Assembly: GCF_036323735.1 (NCBI RefSeq) | Contig: NC_086026.1 | Coordinates: forward strand, 52,702,039-52,766,038 | Origin: Rattus norvegicus | Lineage: Eukaryota > Chordata > Mammalia > Rodentia > Muridae | DNA length: 64,000 bases | Direction: 5' to 3' | Shown: positions 12,483 through 23,616 of the stretch, piece by piece | How the letters are laid out: each line of letters starts with the position of its first letter | Position numbering within the stretch: position 1 is the first letter of the stretch | The notes under the pieces: model-generated | Told to the model about the DNA's origin: nothing | Seen by the model: the letters and a program-made list of their open reading frames with translations, nothing else | The model's database searches: none | Translations under genes and position numbers: made by a program

Positions 12483-12895
12483 ACTGTGCTGGCTAGGTTT
12501 TCGCCATCCTGACACAAGCCAGAGTCGTCAGGAAAGAGGGGATTTCAACGGAGAAAATGCCTCCATCGGATTGGCCTGTAGCTCAGTCTACGGGGGCATT
12601 TTCTTGATTGATGAGTCATGTGGAAAGGCCCTGCTCACTGTTGGTGGTGCCATCCCTGGGCAAGTGGACCTGGATTGAATTAAAAAAGTAAAGAGCAAGC
12701 CAGTAAGCAACTTCTCTATGCCCTCTGCTTTGGTTCCTGCCTCTCTGCTCCTGCCCTGCTTGAGTTCCTTCCTTAGCTTCCATCGATGACTGAGATAGGA
12801 TCATGCAGGTCAAATAAACCCTTTCTTCCCCAAGTCCGGTTTGGTCTTGGTCTTTACCACAGGAACAGAAAACCTAATTAATACATCAACTCTGT
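12483..12895 (+). mobile_element. Rodent LTR-type repeat (MaLR-like), plus strand
   Basis: Landmarks CCTGACACAAGCCAGAGTCG, 'gagaaaatgcctccatcgg', 'ggtggtgccatccctgggc', 'agagcaagccagtaagcaac', 'cctgccctgcttgagttcc' and 'aaataaaccctttcttccccaa' define this common rodent LTR-like family. The copy at 15810-16228 is the same family in the same orientation. Confidence 0.75.
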
Positions 12896-13984
12896 ATGCT
12901 GGAGCATGTTTCATGTCCTAGCTGCTGTTCAGAAAGGCTGGGGACATCCACTCCACCCCCTTGAGAATTCAACAGGCACAGCCAAGACTGTCCTCCATGT
13001 GCACTGAGCCAATTCGTGTTCTGTTCTACCAGAAGAGATCAGAGAGAACGGCTTATTGTCTGAGCCTGAGTTCCCAGGTGCCCCAAATGTCCTCATTCAA
13101 GATTTAGAGGCAAGGGAACATAAATCCATCCAGCTCTGGGGCCAGAGGAGGGTGGATGTTGGTGTTCGCTCTTTAATCAATAGCATTAGGCTTTTGGATG
13201 GACAGTTCTTAATTTGATAATCTCCCCAAGGAGTCATTGCTTTTGACATGGATGTATTACATGGTTTCCTGGCTACCAGGGAGACCGGGCCAGTTTCCCG
13301 GTGGAATGGGAATGTTGTTCTCTTCATGTTCTCTTTGTTTCCGGATCCAGCAAGGGGCTTGGTTTGCATCACAGCGTTGAAGATTTAAAGCTGGAACGCA
13401 TCTTGGTCAGTTCACATCTCTGCTCCCAGAAAGACCACCCAAGGTTCTGGTAAACCATCCTCACCAAGCGAAAATGCTCACTGCATCCAAAAAGAACCAG
13501 ATGTCTCCTCGTGGGTGGGCGGTGGGACATTGGCACTGAGGGTGAAGACCGCAAGGGTCAGTGTCCCCTCAGACTGGGCTGAAGCAAGGAATGGGCAGGC
13601 GATGTCCGGTCAGATCTCAGGACGACCTCTTCTTTGACAGAGGGCTGCACCCTGCCGCTCTTCATCCCATCTCTACTAAAGTCATTCTCTATTTTCCCGT
13701 CTGGAGTGTTAGCTGTAAGAGTAGCAACAAACAGGGCCTTTTGGATTGTCAAATCCTCTGCCGAATTATTGATGTAAAATCATTATGAGTGGACAATAGC
13801 TAGGATATATAAAGAGCCCCCCCAAATTAACACCCCACCCTGAATCTTCCAATCTATATGTGTGTTAGTGAACATGAGAGACACTAAGAGTTCTTAAGCG
13901 ATGGACCACATATGGCCAAAATATATATATAAAAGTTCAAACATCTTTAGTAGTCAGAATTCTGTAAATACTTCAATAATTATT
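12896..13984. other. Unique non-coding stretch
   Basis: 1.1 kb with no clear repeat. The AT-rich end (13770-13980) leads into an old L1 tail. Confidence 0.5.
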
Positions 13985-14040
13985 GGCAAGTCCTAAAGCT
14001 ATTTGAGATTCTATCTAATTCTAGGTAGAATGGCTACAAT

Positions 14041-14048
14041 TGAGAGAC

Positions 14049-14103
<55 letters not shown>
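14041..14103. repeat. (GA)n microsatellite
   Basis: About 60 bases of GA with two GACA interruptions at the start, inside the L1 fragment. Confidence 0.95.
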
Positions 14104-14106
<3 letters not shown>

Positions 14107-14371
14107 GTAAGGATGTGGGGCACAAGAACCCTTATTCACTACTAGTTGGAGTGTAAACTGATCAAGTCATTATGGAAATCAATATAGGTTCTCCATAAAC
14201 TAAAAATAGGACCTCCATGGCCCTTGCTCTACTACTCCTGGGTGTATACACAAAGGACTCTAGGTCCTACCACAGAGATATTTGTTCATCTGTGCTCATT
14301 GCTGCATTCTGCACAATGGCTAAGAAACAGAGGCAACTTAGATGCCCATCCACAGGTGACTGGGTAAAGAA

Positions 14372-14390
14372 AATGCACACACATACACAC

Positions 14391-14432
<42 letters not shown>
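14372..14432. repeat. (CA)n microsatellite
   Basis: CA run with one TA/GTA interruption near its start. Confidence 0.95.
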
Positions 14433-14435
<3 letters not shown>

Positions 14436-14689
14436 AAAGGAAGAAATCCATTGCCACATCAACACAAAAGTAATGCAAAGAAAATTAAATTTAAAAGCAA
14501 CAACAACAAAAACCTGGGGAAAAAGTTATTCTTGAGCTCTAAAGTACAAACTAGACATGTATTTTCCTAAATTCGTGCTTCAAAGATTCTATCCTAGTCA
14601 TTTTAAACAATTTTTACCTGACACTTTGTTCTTACCAATCTCCAGGCCATTGTCTGTGAAATGCACCCCTGCCTGCAAGGCTGCTGTGA

Positions 14690-14850
14690 ATAATCACTTA
14701 TGCGAGGTGATCCTCACGGGCACTGCTCCCTAAACAAGCACACTGTGTAGATATGAAGCACAGTAGAATTGTCAATGTTTGGTCTTCATCTAGTGATCAT
14801 CGTTCTTTCAGTTGTCAATTATAACGGAGGACCACAGAGAGAGCTCTGTG
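14690..14850. promoter_or_regulatory. Weak candidate conserved block
   Basis: Unique AT-balanced DNA with two TTGTCAAT cores (about 14770 and 14811) and TGATCATCG nearby. The texture suggests a regulatory element, but support is thin. Confidence 0.2.
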
Positions 14851-15237
14851 CTCAAGGCCTGGGCACTTCCTTCACTTGGGACAGTGACTGCTCCAAGAGC
14901 TGAGCACAGGATCCTAAAGGGCTAATTAGAGCTCGTCTTTAAGAACTCTTGTTTGTGTGCAAGGGTTGAGGACTGGAAGGCGAGCCATGACTCAGAGTAG
15001 TGCAATCATAATAGTTTCCCGTCAAGAAGGAAGAACAAGAAAATAGGATAAAATAAGACTGTCTACAGATGAAAACAGAGGCAAACAGAAGACACGGGTC
15101 TCTCTTGAGCCCTGGTGGCTGCTGGATTCCTAGAGTTCTTCCTTTAGACTTTGACACTCCAGTTGTCTTCAACACGTAAACCCACATTTTGCTTAGAGTC
15201 AGCCATAGCCAGTCAAAAAGTCATTCTTTGTCTTGTT
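14851..15237. other. Unique non-coding stretch
   Basis: Nothing recognised. Confidence 0.5.
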
Positions 15238-15413
15238 TTTTAAAAAAAATAATTATTTCTTTATTTCACATATATGTACACAGTAGCTGTCTTCAGACAC
15301 ACCAGGAGAGGGCATCAGATCCCATTACAGATGGTTGTGAGCCACGATGGTTGAACTCACAACCTCTGGAAAAAGAGTCAGTGCTCTTAACCACTGAGCC
15401 GTCTCTCCAGCCC
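15238..15413 (-). mobile_element. B2 SINE, minus strand
   Basis: From the A/T-rich tail through ACAGTAGCTGTCTTCAGACA, AGGGCATCAGATCCCATTAC and CTCTTAACCACTGAGCCGTC to TCTCCAGCCC this is a full antisense B2. It includes a B2-type CTCF-like core CCAGGAGAGGGCA at 15302-15314. Confidence 0.92.
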
Positions 15414-15809
15414 ATTCTTTGTCTTGTATTTTTAAATTTAGTCTCTGTGATGTATTCATTCAAGGTTTATTGAACATGAATGGCATCGCTATGAAGTAAA
15501 GGATTCAGCTCATCTTCCTGAGAAAGAACTTCTAGGTCTTTGGGGTTTTCCAATGGTGGCAAATTCATGTTGCATATTTCCCTTTGTTGGTACAGGTACC
15601 TTGGACCACATCTGAGTTCATACTGAAATGACTGAGGAAGGAGCTGCTTATCTGCAGACCTGTCATCTGTTTAGAAAGTGGGGCTCCAAGCCAGATCAGG
15701 GGAAGGACAGTCAGTTTTATTCATGGATATAGCTCCTGGTAGGTCAGTCATGCTCTAGTGGATGACCCTGTATCCATGAGTATATGTGTAAATTGGACCT
15801 GGTGAGTGT
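15414..15809. other. Unique non-coding stretch
   Basis: Nothing recognised between the B2 and the LTR. Confidence 0.5.
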
Positions 15810-16228
15810 GCTGTCTTTTATGCCAACTTGACACAAGCTACAGTCATCGGAGAAGAGGCAACCTCAATTGAGAAAATGCTTCTATAAATTTGAGTTATAG
15901 GCAGACCTATAGAGTCTATAGGTATACCTATAGGGTATTTTCTTAACTAGTGATTAATGGGAAGGGCCAGCCCATTCTAGGTGACCATCCCTGGGCTGGT
16001 GGTCCTGGGTTCTATGAGAAAGCAGGCTGAGCAAACCATGAGGAGCAAGCCAGTAAGAAGCACCCCTTCATGGCTTCTGTATTAGCTCCTGCCTCCAGGT
16101 TCCTGCCCTGCTTGAGTTCCTGTCCTGACTTCCCTCAGTGATAGACTATAATGTGGAGGTATAAGCTGAATCCTCTCCAGCTTGCTTTTGTTTTTGGGTC
16201 ACAGCATTAGAAACACTCACTAAGACAT
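15810..16228 (+). mobile_element. Rodent LTR-type repeat (MaLR-like), plus strand
   Basis: Landmarks GCCAACTTGACACAAGCTAC, 'caattgagaaaatgcttc', 'ttttcttaactagtgattaatggg', 'gaccatccctgggctggtgg', 'aagcaggctgagca', 'gaggagcaagccagtaagaagcacc' and 'cactaagaca'. Same family as 12483-12895, but with an extra palindromic TATAG-rich insertion at 15905-15933. Confidence 0.85.
15905..15933. repeat. Overlapping perfect palindromes
   Basis: ACCTATAGA-G-TCTATAGGT (15905-15923) overlaps CTATAGGTATACCTATAG (15916-15933), a perfect 18-base palindrome. The family consensus carries only one short version of this sequence. Confidence 0.9.
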
Positions 16229-16389
16229 GACCTGAAGACATCTCACTAGACTCTACTCCCTAAAGGTTTCATTCCCAACCTTGTGCAAGGATTCAGGGAC
16301 TCAGCCTACACACATGGATCCTTGGGAGACTCAAACCATAGCAGCTCCCTATCTGATTTGCTGGTCTCTGGTCTTACTATGTTACCACA

Positions 16390-16445
16390 TTCCCTCCCTC
16401 CCTCCCTCCCTCCCTCCCTCTCTCCCTCCTTCCATCCCTTCCTCC
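16390..16445. repeat. (CCCT)n microsatellite
   Basis: Tetranucleotide run with minor interruptions at its 3' end. Confidence 0.95.
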
Positions 16446-16570
16446 CAGAGTCAGTGACTTTATGGGTTTCTTGTCTCACACCCAAGAAGGATAAGAAAAT
16501 GTAGACAAGAAGTGATCAGAGAAAGCATAGGGTTCTTAAGGAAAGGTGAGAGTGGGAGGGGCTGCAGTAT

Positions 16571-16739
16571 TGGGAGGAGGAGGAAGAAGAGGAGGAGGAG
16601 GAGGAAGTGGAGGAGGAGGAAGAGGAGGAGGAAGAAGAAGAGGAAGAGGAAGAGGAGGAGGAAGAAGTAGAGGAGGAAGAGGAGGAGAAGGAAGAGGAGG
16701 AAGAGGAAGAGGAGGAGGAAGTAGAGGAGGAGGAGGAGA

Positions 16740-16773
<34 letters not shown>
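16571..16773. repeat. GGA/GAA purine tract
   Basis: About 200 bases almost purely purine on the plus strand with three single T interruptions. The Glu- or Gly/Arg-rich frames are artefacts. Confidence 0.95.
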
Positions 16774-17084
16774 CTACAGCGTTCTTCTGCCTAGAGGGCT
16801 TTTATGGCTCTTATGGTGGGAACTGGATGGAAACTGTGGTCATCTTTATTGAACTGGTCGTTTTTGAGCCCACCACAAGCTGAGCAATCTATCTGACTTA
16901 TGCATGCTCCCTGAGCCCAACCAGAGCTTGTCCATCAAGGGATGGTTCAGCTGTGCTACAGGATGAACTCCCGATTCACCATGAGAGCCCTGTCATTCCA
17001 TGCCTAAGGGGAACTTTCTTCTGTTTCATTAGCCTCTTAAACTTCTCCTCCACAGTCTGTACTCTCATAAATGTTACAGTCGTT
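16774..17084. other. Unique non-coding stretch
   Basis: Nothing recognised. Confidence 0.5.
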
Positions 17085-17210
17085 AACTTATGGTTTGCCT
17101 TCCCACCAAGCCACATCCTCCAGGAGAGAAGGGACCATGTTTGTTTTGTTAACAAGAGTACCAGAAATATTGGGTCATCAGTGCAATGGGCTTTCGGGAT
17201 TACTAGAACC
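17085..17210 (+). mobile_element. L2 LINE 3' fragment, plus strand
   Basis: AGGGACCATGTTTGTTTTGT preceded by 'catcctccaggagagaa' follows the L2 3' end ('aagctccatgagggcagggacc...tgttttgttcacc'). Confidence 0.5.
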
Positions 17211-18229
17211 AATGTGAAAACATTAAGCAAGTTAAGAGGAAGCCCTTAAGACAGCACTACGGCGAGTCAGAGAGAGGAAGGCCTTTAAGAGGGAAGGCGC
17301 CCAGGAGCAGGCCAGGCCTTCTCTGTGGTGAGAATGAACTGAGGAGGAGGAGGGGGGAAGGGAAGGAGAGGATGAAAGTGTACAGCTAGTGTAGGGACAA
17401 GAGCAGCTCACTTCACCCAGCTGATTGGCTTACAGAATGAGAAGACAGAGGGCAGCGAGGGAAAAGCCTTGAGGCTAGAACTTGGAGGGTGTGAAATATC
17501 CAATTAGTTGGTGGCCAAGGGGAGCCATTGAAGATTTTTGAACAGGTGAACTACATAATCAGTTAAACTCCTCCTGCTGATTCCTCCCCTCCCCTCCCCA
17601 TCCCTTCCTTTTCCCCATCTCTTCTCTCCTGTTCTCCTTTTGTCCTCTCCCTTCTTTCTCTCTTTCTGATAACAAGAATTATGATGAGCAACACGACATT
17701 AGGAAGGAATAGAGACCGCAAGGGGACGTCTATAACTTGGAACACTATCCAAACATTTGGGTCTTGGGTTTGAATGGGAAGGAGGGGGCGTCCATCACGA
17801 GAGCAAAGGTATAAAACAGACAGCACAGCCCAGGCCCAGGCCTGACATCTGATTACTTAGGGAAGATGAAAGAAAGAGACTACGGGAGAATGAATCAGCT
17901 CTTTCAACTCCGTTTCCCCCCAAGGAGGACGGTATCTTTATTAAGTATCACCAGAGAGTAGATTTGGTAGGGAGGCTGGACTGAGTCAGGGAGGGGAGAG
18001 AGAGCATTTGGAATGAGCTCAACCTTTATGGCCACATGAATGCAATACCTCATATTCTTTGATCAAGAAATTCAGAGTCCTCTTTCCCGCTGTGCTTGGG
18101 TCCTCTGGGAGCCTCTGCCAGTCAAGAGGATGGGAGATCCATCTTCTTCACTGAGATTTCCCCCCACTCCTGTAATAAATAACAATGCTAAATTGCAAGC
18201 CTATGGGGGAGGGGGGGACCAGAACTCAG
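17211..18229. other. Unique stretch with a polypyrimidine patch
   Basis: The region holds a 100-base C/T-rich patch (17565-17668), otherwise unremarkable unique DNA. No gene recognised. Confidence 0.5.
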
Positions 18230-18480
18230 CTCCTCGATCCTGCTATTGTGTTCACGAGCTGGGTAATTAGTGTCTGATAGTTTTAAACAGATGGGTCTCT
18301 CTGGCAGCAAGGATTACGGCTTGAAATCAATCCTGAACAAATATTATATTAATTTCCCAACTCCCTCTCTCTGTGGACAAAATGAGTTCTTTGCCTGCGA
18401 ACACTGTAATGACGAGGACATTAATATTAGATCAGTTAGAGATGAAACGGAAGTGGTAGAGGGGAAAGAAGGGATGGGAC
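18230..18480. promoter_or_regulatory. Candidate conserved non-coding element
   Basis: A unique block with GGTAATTAG (18262-18270), ATTAATTT, ACATTAATATTAG and several retained CpGs. It includes an open 74-codon frame (18270-18494) that resembles no protein I know. Texture favours an enhancer; coding is not excluded without alignment. Confidence 0.45.
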
Positions 18481-18964
18481 TTACCAAGGATTGAGGGGAA
18501 GAGGCAGATGCTAAAAGTTTCATAGGGCTGGATGTGGGGAGAGGAATTCTGAGAACACCCTGGGTTGGTGGGGCTACTGCGGGCGGCTCTTCTGGGTCCT
18601 GGGGCTCTCCAACCGTTCTGGTTCAGCTTGACATTGGCACCTGCTTTGATAACACAGAGGGCTTGTCAGGCGGGCTGGGTAGCCTCTGATGTTTGTTTCG
18701 TCTTTGAGGAGAGACCAGTTGCACATAAATAGGTCTGCAGGGGGCCTGGCTAGACTTCTGACTTTCCAATCAAACTCAGCAATCTACAATTCAAAAACAA
18801 ACTGGGCTGCCTGGAGCGAGCCTGCAGCTTCTCCCGCTTCCCCAGCTTCCGACACCTGAGTAGCTCAGCCTTTTCCTCCTACCTAGACAGCTAAAAGAGA
18901 AAACCTGCTATCTAAAGCCCCACCCCCACTTACGGGTGAAAGATGAGCCTCTCTCTCCCTGCCT
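18481..18964. other. Unique non-coding stretch
   Basis: Unique sequence between two candidate regulatory blocks. It contains TCCAATCAAACTCAGC around 18766-18781, but no further evidence. Confidence 0.45.
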
Positions 18965-19145
18965 TAGGTGAGAAATAGAGGTTTAAGCGTACAGTCGAAT
19001 GCTAATGCTAATGCGGTTCCCCTCCAATTCTCTTTACCTTTACAGCCCTCCCCCTTTTTAAATCTTTCATAAAGCCTTACCTACCTAGCCAAGCGTGGTT
19101 CAGGCTCATATTAAAAATACGGCATTAAGCGACAAACTGTGAAAA
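18965..19145. promoter_or_regulatory. Candidate conserved block with octamer-like motifs
   Basis: Tandem ATGCTAATGCTAATGC (18999-19014) carries overlapping POU-octamer-like cores. CCTCCAATT, TTAAATC and ATTAAGCG follow, with retained CpGs and no repeat match. Confidence 0.35.
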
Positions 19146-19280
19146 GGGCACAGACCTTGTGGGTGATCCTGCTCTGTGTACCTCAGTTTCCCTATTGGCA
19201 GGATAGGACTCTGCCTTCATTCCCACGAGTGGGGTTAGGAAGATTCAGTACGTCAATGTACGCCTAAATTCACAAGGCCA
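19146..19280 (+). mobile_element. MIR SINE, plus strand
   Basis: TACCTCAGTTTCCCTATTGG, then 'aggat...ttaggaagattcagta', matches the MIR centre and 3' part. Confidence 0.65.
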
Positions 19281-20037
19281 AGTGGGGCCACAGAAAGGTG
19301 CAGCTTCTAATACTGACCCCCTGGGAATAGGGAGTAGTGGAGAGAGAGAATCCTCCTGCAAGTGAACTCAGAGGCTGGATGCAAACAATACCAATGTAGA
19401 GTCCCACGGGGGAGTCTGTTGTAGTGACATCATCTTGTGAACAGAGGGGCTTGGAGGACTGGCCTGCAGAGGGAAACAGACTAGCTGATGTGAGTTCTGG
19501 GTCTTACCTGACTTGCTTAGCGGACATGATAGCCTGCCATGACTTCATGTATGCTGGGTCAGAGACAAAGGACTTTGTCACACAGCTGAGGAAGCAGCCA
19601 GAGGGGGAAAGGTTCCTCTGCCCTGCTTCCAACAGCAGGATTGGAAGATGGTTAGGTGACAGGTGAGAGGCATGGTCCCATGCAGTTGGGTGTGCTCCTA
19701 GAGAGAACTTCAGAGACTTTGAGTCTCTTTTGAGAGGGAGAAACCTGGCTTTACTTTTGCCCTTTGCCCCAGAAAGAGATGTTTTAAATATTAGGCACTT
19801 AGCTTCTTTCCCTTTGCTTTGGAGAGACTCCATCTCCATCTCCCAAGGCTGTTGGCTATATAAACATCCTTGAGGAGATAGTTCCCAACAATTAATTAGC
19901 AGGCTGTGCAAATTCAAGAGGCCTAGGGAAAATTACTTCCCAAGGGAAGGCCATCTCTAGGAGTAGGGCAGAAAGCTCTCTGAACCTGAGAGTCTGTTTG
20001 TGACTTCAGCGGAGAACCATAGGCGTACATGTGCATG
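19281..20037. other. Unique non-coding stretch
   Basis: No repeat or gene recognised. A 137-codon antisense frame at 19504-19917 has no known relatives. Confidence 0.5.

Positions 20038-20038
<1 letters not shown>

Positions 20039-20092
<54 letters not shown>
20039..20092. repeat. (CA)27 microsatellite
   Basis: Uninterrupted CA run. Confidence 0.97.
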
Positions 20093-20094
<2 letters not shown>

Positions 20095-20374
20095 CCACTC
20101 CACCCCCATCTTAGTGAAAGGTCTTCACCACTTAATGTGGCGTAGAGCAATTTAACATTGAACTATTGATGGGCATCAGCAGGAAGTCATTAGAAATATA
20201 AATTCTCAGGCACTAGTGGAGCATTAGAAATTCTAGTGGTGAAGGGTATCTTGTCCTTCCTGGTGAGTCTAATGCTCATTTTAATTTGAGACCTCCAGAC
20301 TAGCTCTTTCCCAGTCTTGTTCTTGCTGGTCAGCCCCCCGTTATCTCTCAACAGTTCTCAATGGTTCCCTTGAT

Positions 20375-20540
20375 GTTCCTTTTGCCTAGAACTCCGCTTC
20401 TTCCCAAAAATTCTCATAGATGAGTCTTACTTATTCTCATTTCCTAGCTAGGAATCACCTCCTCCAGGGAGATTTCTCTGAACTCCATTCCCAAGTTTCT
20501 GCAAGTCCTCTTCACGTATCGATTTATTGATTTATTTATG
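20375..20540 (+). mobile_element. L2 LINE 3' fragment, plus strand
   Basis: 'Ttgcctagaactccgcttcttcc', 'aatcacctcctccagggagatttctctgaactcc' and 'gatttattgatttattt' follow the L2 order 'ctgcctggaacgctcttcc', 'gtcacctcctcagagaggccttccctgacc', 'tttatttattt'. Confidence 0.6.
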
Positions 20541-20930
20541 TTTGTGTGTATGCATACTGGAGCACATATGTGTGCATGCAGGTACATGTGTATATGTCTG
20601 GAGGTGCATTCGTGTGTGCATGCAGGTACGTGTGTGCATGCAGATGCACACGTGTGTGTACGTTTACACATGTGCATGAGTATGGAGGCCAGAGGAAAAC
20701 ATCAGGTGAAGTGTCATCCACCAGGTCTTTCCTTGGCTTGGAGCTCACTTCTTAATTAATGGAGGCTGGCCGGGATCCATTTGTCTCTGATTCCTCAGCG
20801 CTGGGATTGCAGGCACAAGTCACCACGCCTGCCTGTCTGTGGGTTCTGGGAATGAACTCAGGTCTTCTTGCTTATGCAGCAAGCACTTTGCCAACAGAGC
20901 CATTTCCTCAGCCCCCCCCCCCCATTTTAA
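20541..20930 (-). mobile_element. B3 SINE, minus strand, with TG/TGCA-rich tail
   Basis: A degenerate TG/TGCATG tail (20541-20685) is followed by TATGGAGGCCAGAGGAAAAC, 'cttggagctcactt', 'cctcagcgctgggattgcagg', 'gtgggttctgggaatgaactcaggtc', 'gcaagcactttgcc', and a run of 13 C. It appears to sit within or against the left LTR of the MaLR element. Confidence 0.85.
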
Positions 20931-22667
20931 TGAGTTGGTACCCTCTCTCTTCCTCCATATAGAAATGACCCACTATCATTGTCCCTATTACCTAATCGTC
21001 ACCCCCAAAGGCCCCATCTCCTAAGACCATGGATTTGGGGGTTAGCTTTGGGGCTGGAAACAAACATCAGGCCTCAGCGTTCTAGTCCAACCTCCCACCC
21101 CAATTCACATCCCTCTCATATGCAGGGTCACTTAGTCCATCCCATAAGTCTTAACTCATCTCAGCTTTGACTTCAAAGTCTGAGATCCAGAGTCCCATCT
21201 AAATACCATCTAAATCAGATATGGATAAGACTCAAGGTATGATTCATCCTGAGGCAAATTGCTCTCCAGCTGTGAACTTGTGAAATCAAACATTACTTGC
21301 TTCCAAATTTCTATGGTAGAGCAGGCATAGAATGGCTGTTTTCATTCCAAGAGGGATAAATAGAAAAGAAAGGGGTCACAGGTCCCAAGTAAGTCTGAAC
21401 CACATGCAGGGTAAACAAGAGTAAATTTTAAAGCTCTCTCTGGCTTGGTGTCCTATTTTCCACATATGAAGTCTCATAGACTCCGGGTGGTCCTATGCCG
21501 TGGCCTTGCTGGTGCAGATTCTGTGACCTTACTATGCACGCATCTCTGCGTAGTTCACAGTCTCTATGCACTGGCAGAGATGGGACTGTGTGGAGCAAGT
21601 GGACCATGCCATCCGACAAGAGAACTGGTAAGGTTGAAGCAGGTTCAAAACCCCCGGGGAATCTCAGAATCTCAGAATCTCTGAGAATGGTAGGCATGAA
21701 ATCAGTTTCCTGCTGAGCTCTACCTGTCCTGGAAGACACCCCAAGGAGAGGGCCAAGGCAATCAGTCAAGTAGGGACAATACCTGAAGTTCTTTCCCATG
21801 CTAATAGGGCATCCCTAACAATCTCAGATTGAGCCAATGGGAAGCATCTACCCCAGGAACCCACCCTGCTTCCAAAATATTCGTAAGGGCTACATGAAAT
21901 AAGGCACACAAATTGTTGTCTGAGAGTGGCTGTTTTAACACTCTGGGGTAGAGTTTTCTCCTACTGAAGCATCATTGCTAAACCTCGGATCTGCCCAGCA
22001 AGCCGGGCCTGTGCCCCTCTGCCCACAAGTACTCACTGCTGTTCATTCCCCATCACTTACTTAGGGGCTCTGGCTCTGGATTTATCCTGCCAAACACCCA
22101 CTGCTGCCACTAACATAGCCGCTGCTATGGTAGCAGGAAAGACAGTGGCTATCTGCCCTGTCCGGGCTTCCATTTAGAGAACTGTAACACTTTGGCCTTT
22201 TAGGCCAGACCAAAGCCACCAGGAACCTTTTGTTCCGGGCTAAAAGATCCTTGTATTGAATTCTGTCTCCCCTGAGTGGCTTGCCGGTGGCCCTTGGTCA
22301 CCCCAGTGGCAAGGCAGACACAGAGCAGGACAGGATTGTACAGGTTTGTCTACTATCTGTGCTTGCCAGAGGGGTAGCCACCATGTCTATATGACTTCTG
22401 GCCCTGCTGGAGCCAACCTGAGGACAGCCAAGGGAGGTTGGTGGTGGTCCTGGGTAGTAAGTATCCAGTCCCCTTAGACATCTATCACCTCTTCTTTGAA
22501 GCCACTCTGCTTGTAGGCCTGGATCTCTGACCTTTGGAAAAATGGCTCCAAGAATCTACTATTCCTCAGTGGTTGTGACAAGCAGCACCTGTATAGAGTC
22601 TCCTCTTCTCATGGAGTGGGCACTTGGCCACACCCTGGGTATTTTCTCTCTGACATGGTTTCTTAAT

Positions 22668-22712
22668 CCTTCCTTCCTTCCTTCCTTCCTGTCTGTCTGT
22701 CTGTCTGTCTTT
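22668..22712. repeat. (CCTT)n(GTCT)n microsatellite
   Basis: Two adjoining tetranucleotide runs inside the MaLR internal region. Confidence 0.95.
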
Positions 22713-23616
22713 CCTTTACAACACAGGCTGAGGATTCTCGAAGTCCTTTTGATTAGAAACTCTGTCTTTAAATCATTCCTATTGTCTCACATTCTGTCAC
22801 AACCATTCAAGAGAGTTCAAGTCGCGTCTTCAATACTTCTCTTGGAAATGTCTTCAGCCAAACATGCTATTTCATAGCTCACACGTTCTTCCTTCTACAG
22901 AACACCAGAACATGAACACAATCCAGGCAAGGTCTTTGCCGTTTTTTTGTTACAAGGATCGTTTTTCCTCTAGTATCCACTGAGATATTCCCTGTTTCTA
23001 AGACCTTTGAGAATAGCCCTTACCGCCCATGTTTCTCCCAACATTCTGTTCATGACCATTTGAGCTACTCTCTGAGAAGACTCACGTTTCCTCTAGAGCT
23101 CACCTCCTTTTGAGCCCACTCCATGGCTGGTGTTCTTACAGCGATGTGGGATTTGACTGGCAAGTGCCTCACAATCCCTACTTCCACAGCTTTAGGTATT
23201 TGACATAACATTTGTGGTTTCCCAAGCCAGATGATGGATGGTGGAGCATAGCCCATATCCCAGCTACCTCTGAGAGAGTTCTGCAGTAGTAGGTGTGCTC
23301 CCTACCCAAAGCAGGCTTGGGCTTACTCAACTCCATGGAGACAAAGGCCCACTGGCAGTCTGCTAATCTGGGCATAGGCTCAGAAGGTCCCTGCCCCCAC
23401 TACAGCAGCTCCTCCCTTGTCCTTTCTCCTCCCCTCCCCACTACTCGAGCTACATAAGCTAGCTGTGCTATTTCAATAAACAAGCTGTCTTAGGAAACAG
23501 TCGATCATTCCCGCCACACTCATTGCTGCCTGAGACCCTGCTCTCCAGTTCCTCTGCATCCTGTGACTGCTGGTGCCCAATGGCCCATCAGTCCCACTGC
23601 TAGAGACCCATTTTTT

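Larger units (their letters stand above)
13985..14520 (+). mobile_element. Old L1 3' UTR fragment, plus strand, split by a GA run
   Basis: The segments 'gagattctatctaattctaggtagaatgg', 'ggtaaggatgtggggcaca', 'agttggagtgtaaactgatc', 'attatggaaatcaatatagg', 'ctactactcctgggtgtatac' and 'gatgcccatccacaggtgac' follow the L1 sequence just downstream of ORF2. A GA microsatellite interrupts it and a CA run (14372-14432) follows it. Confidence 0.8.
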
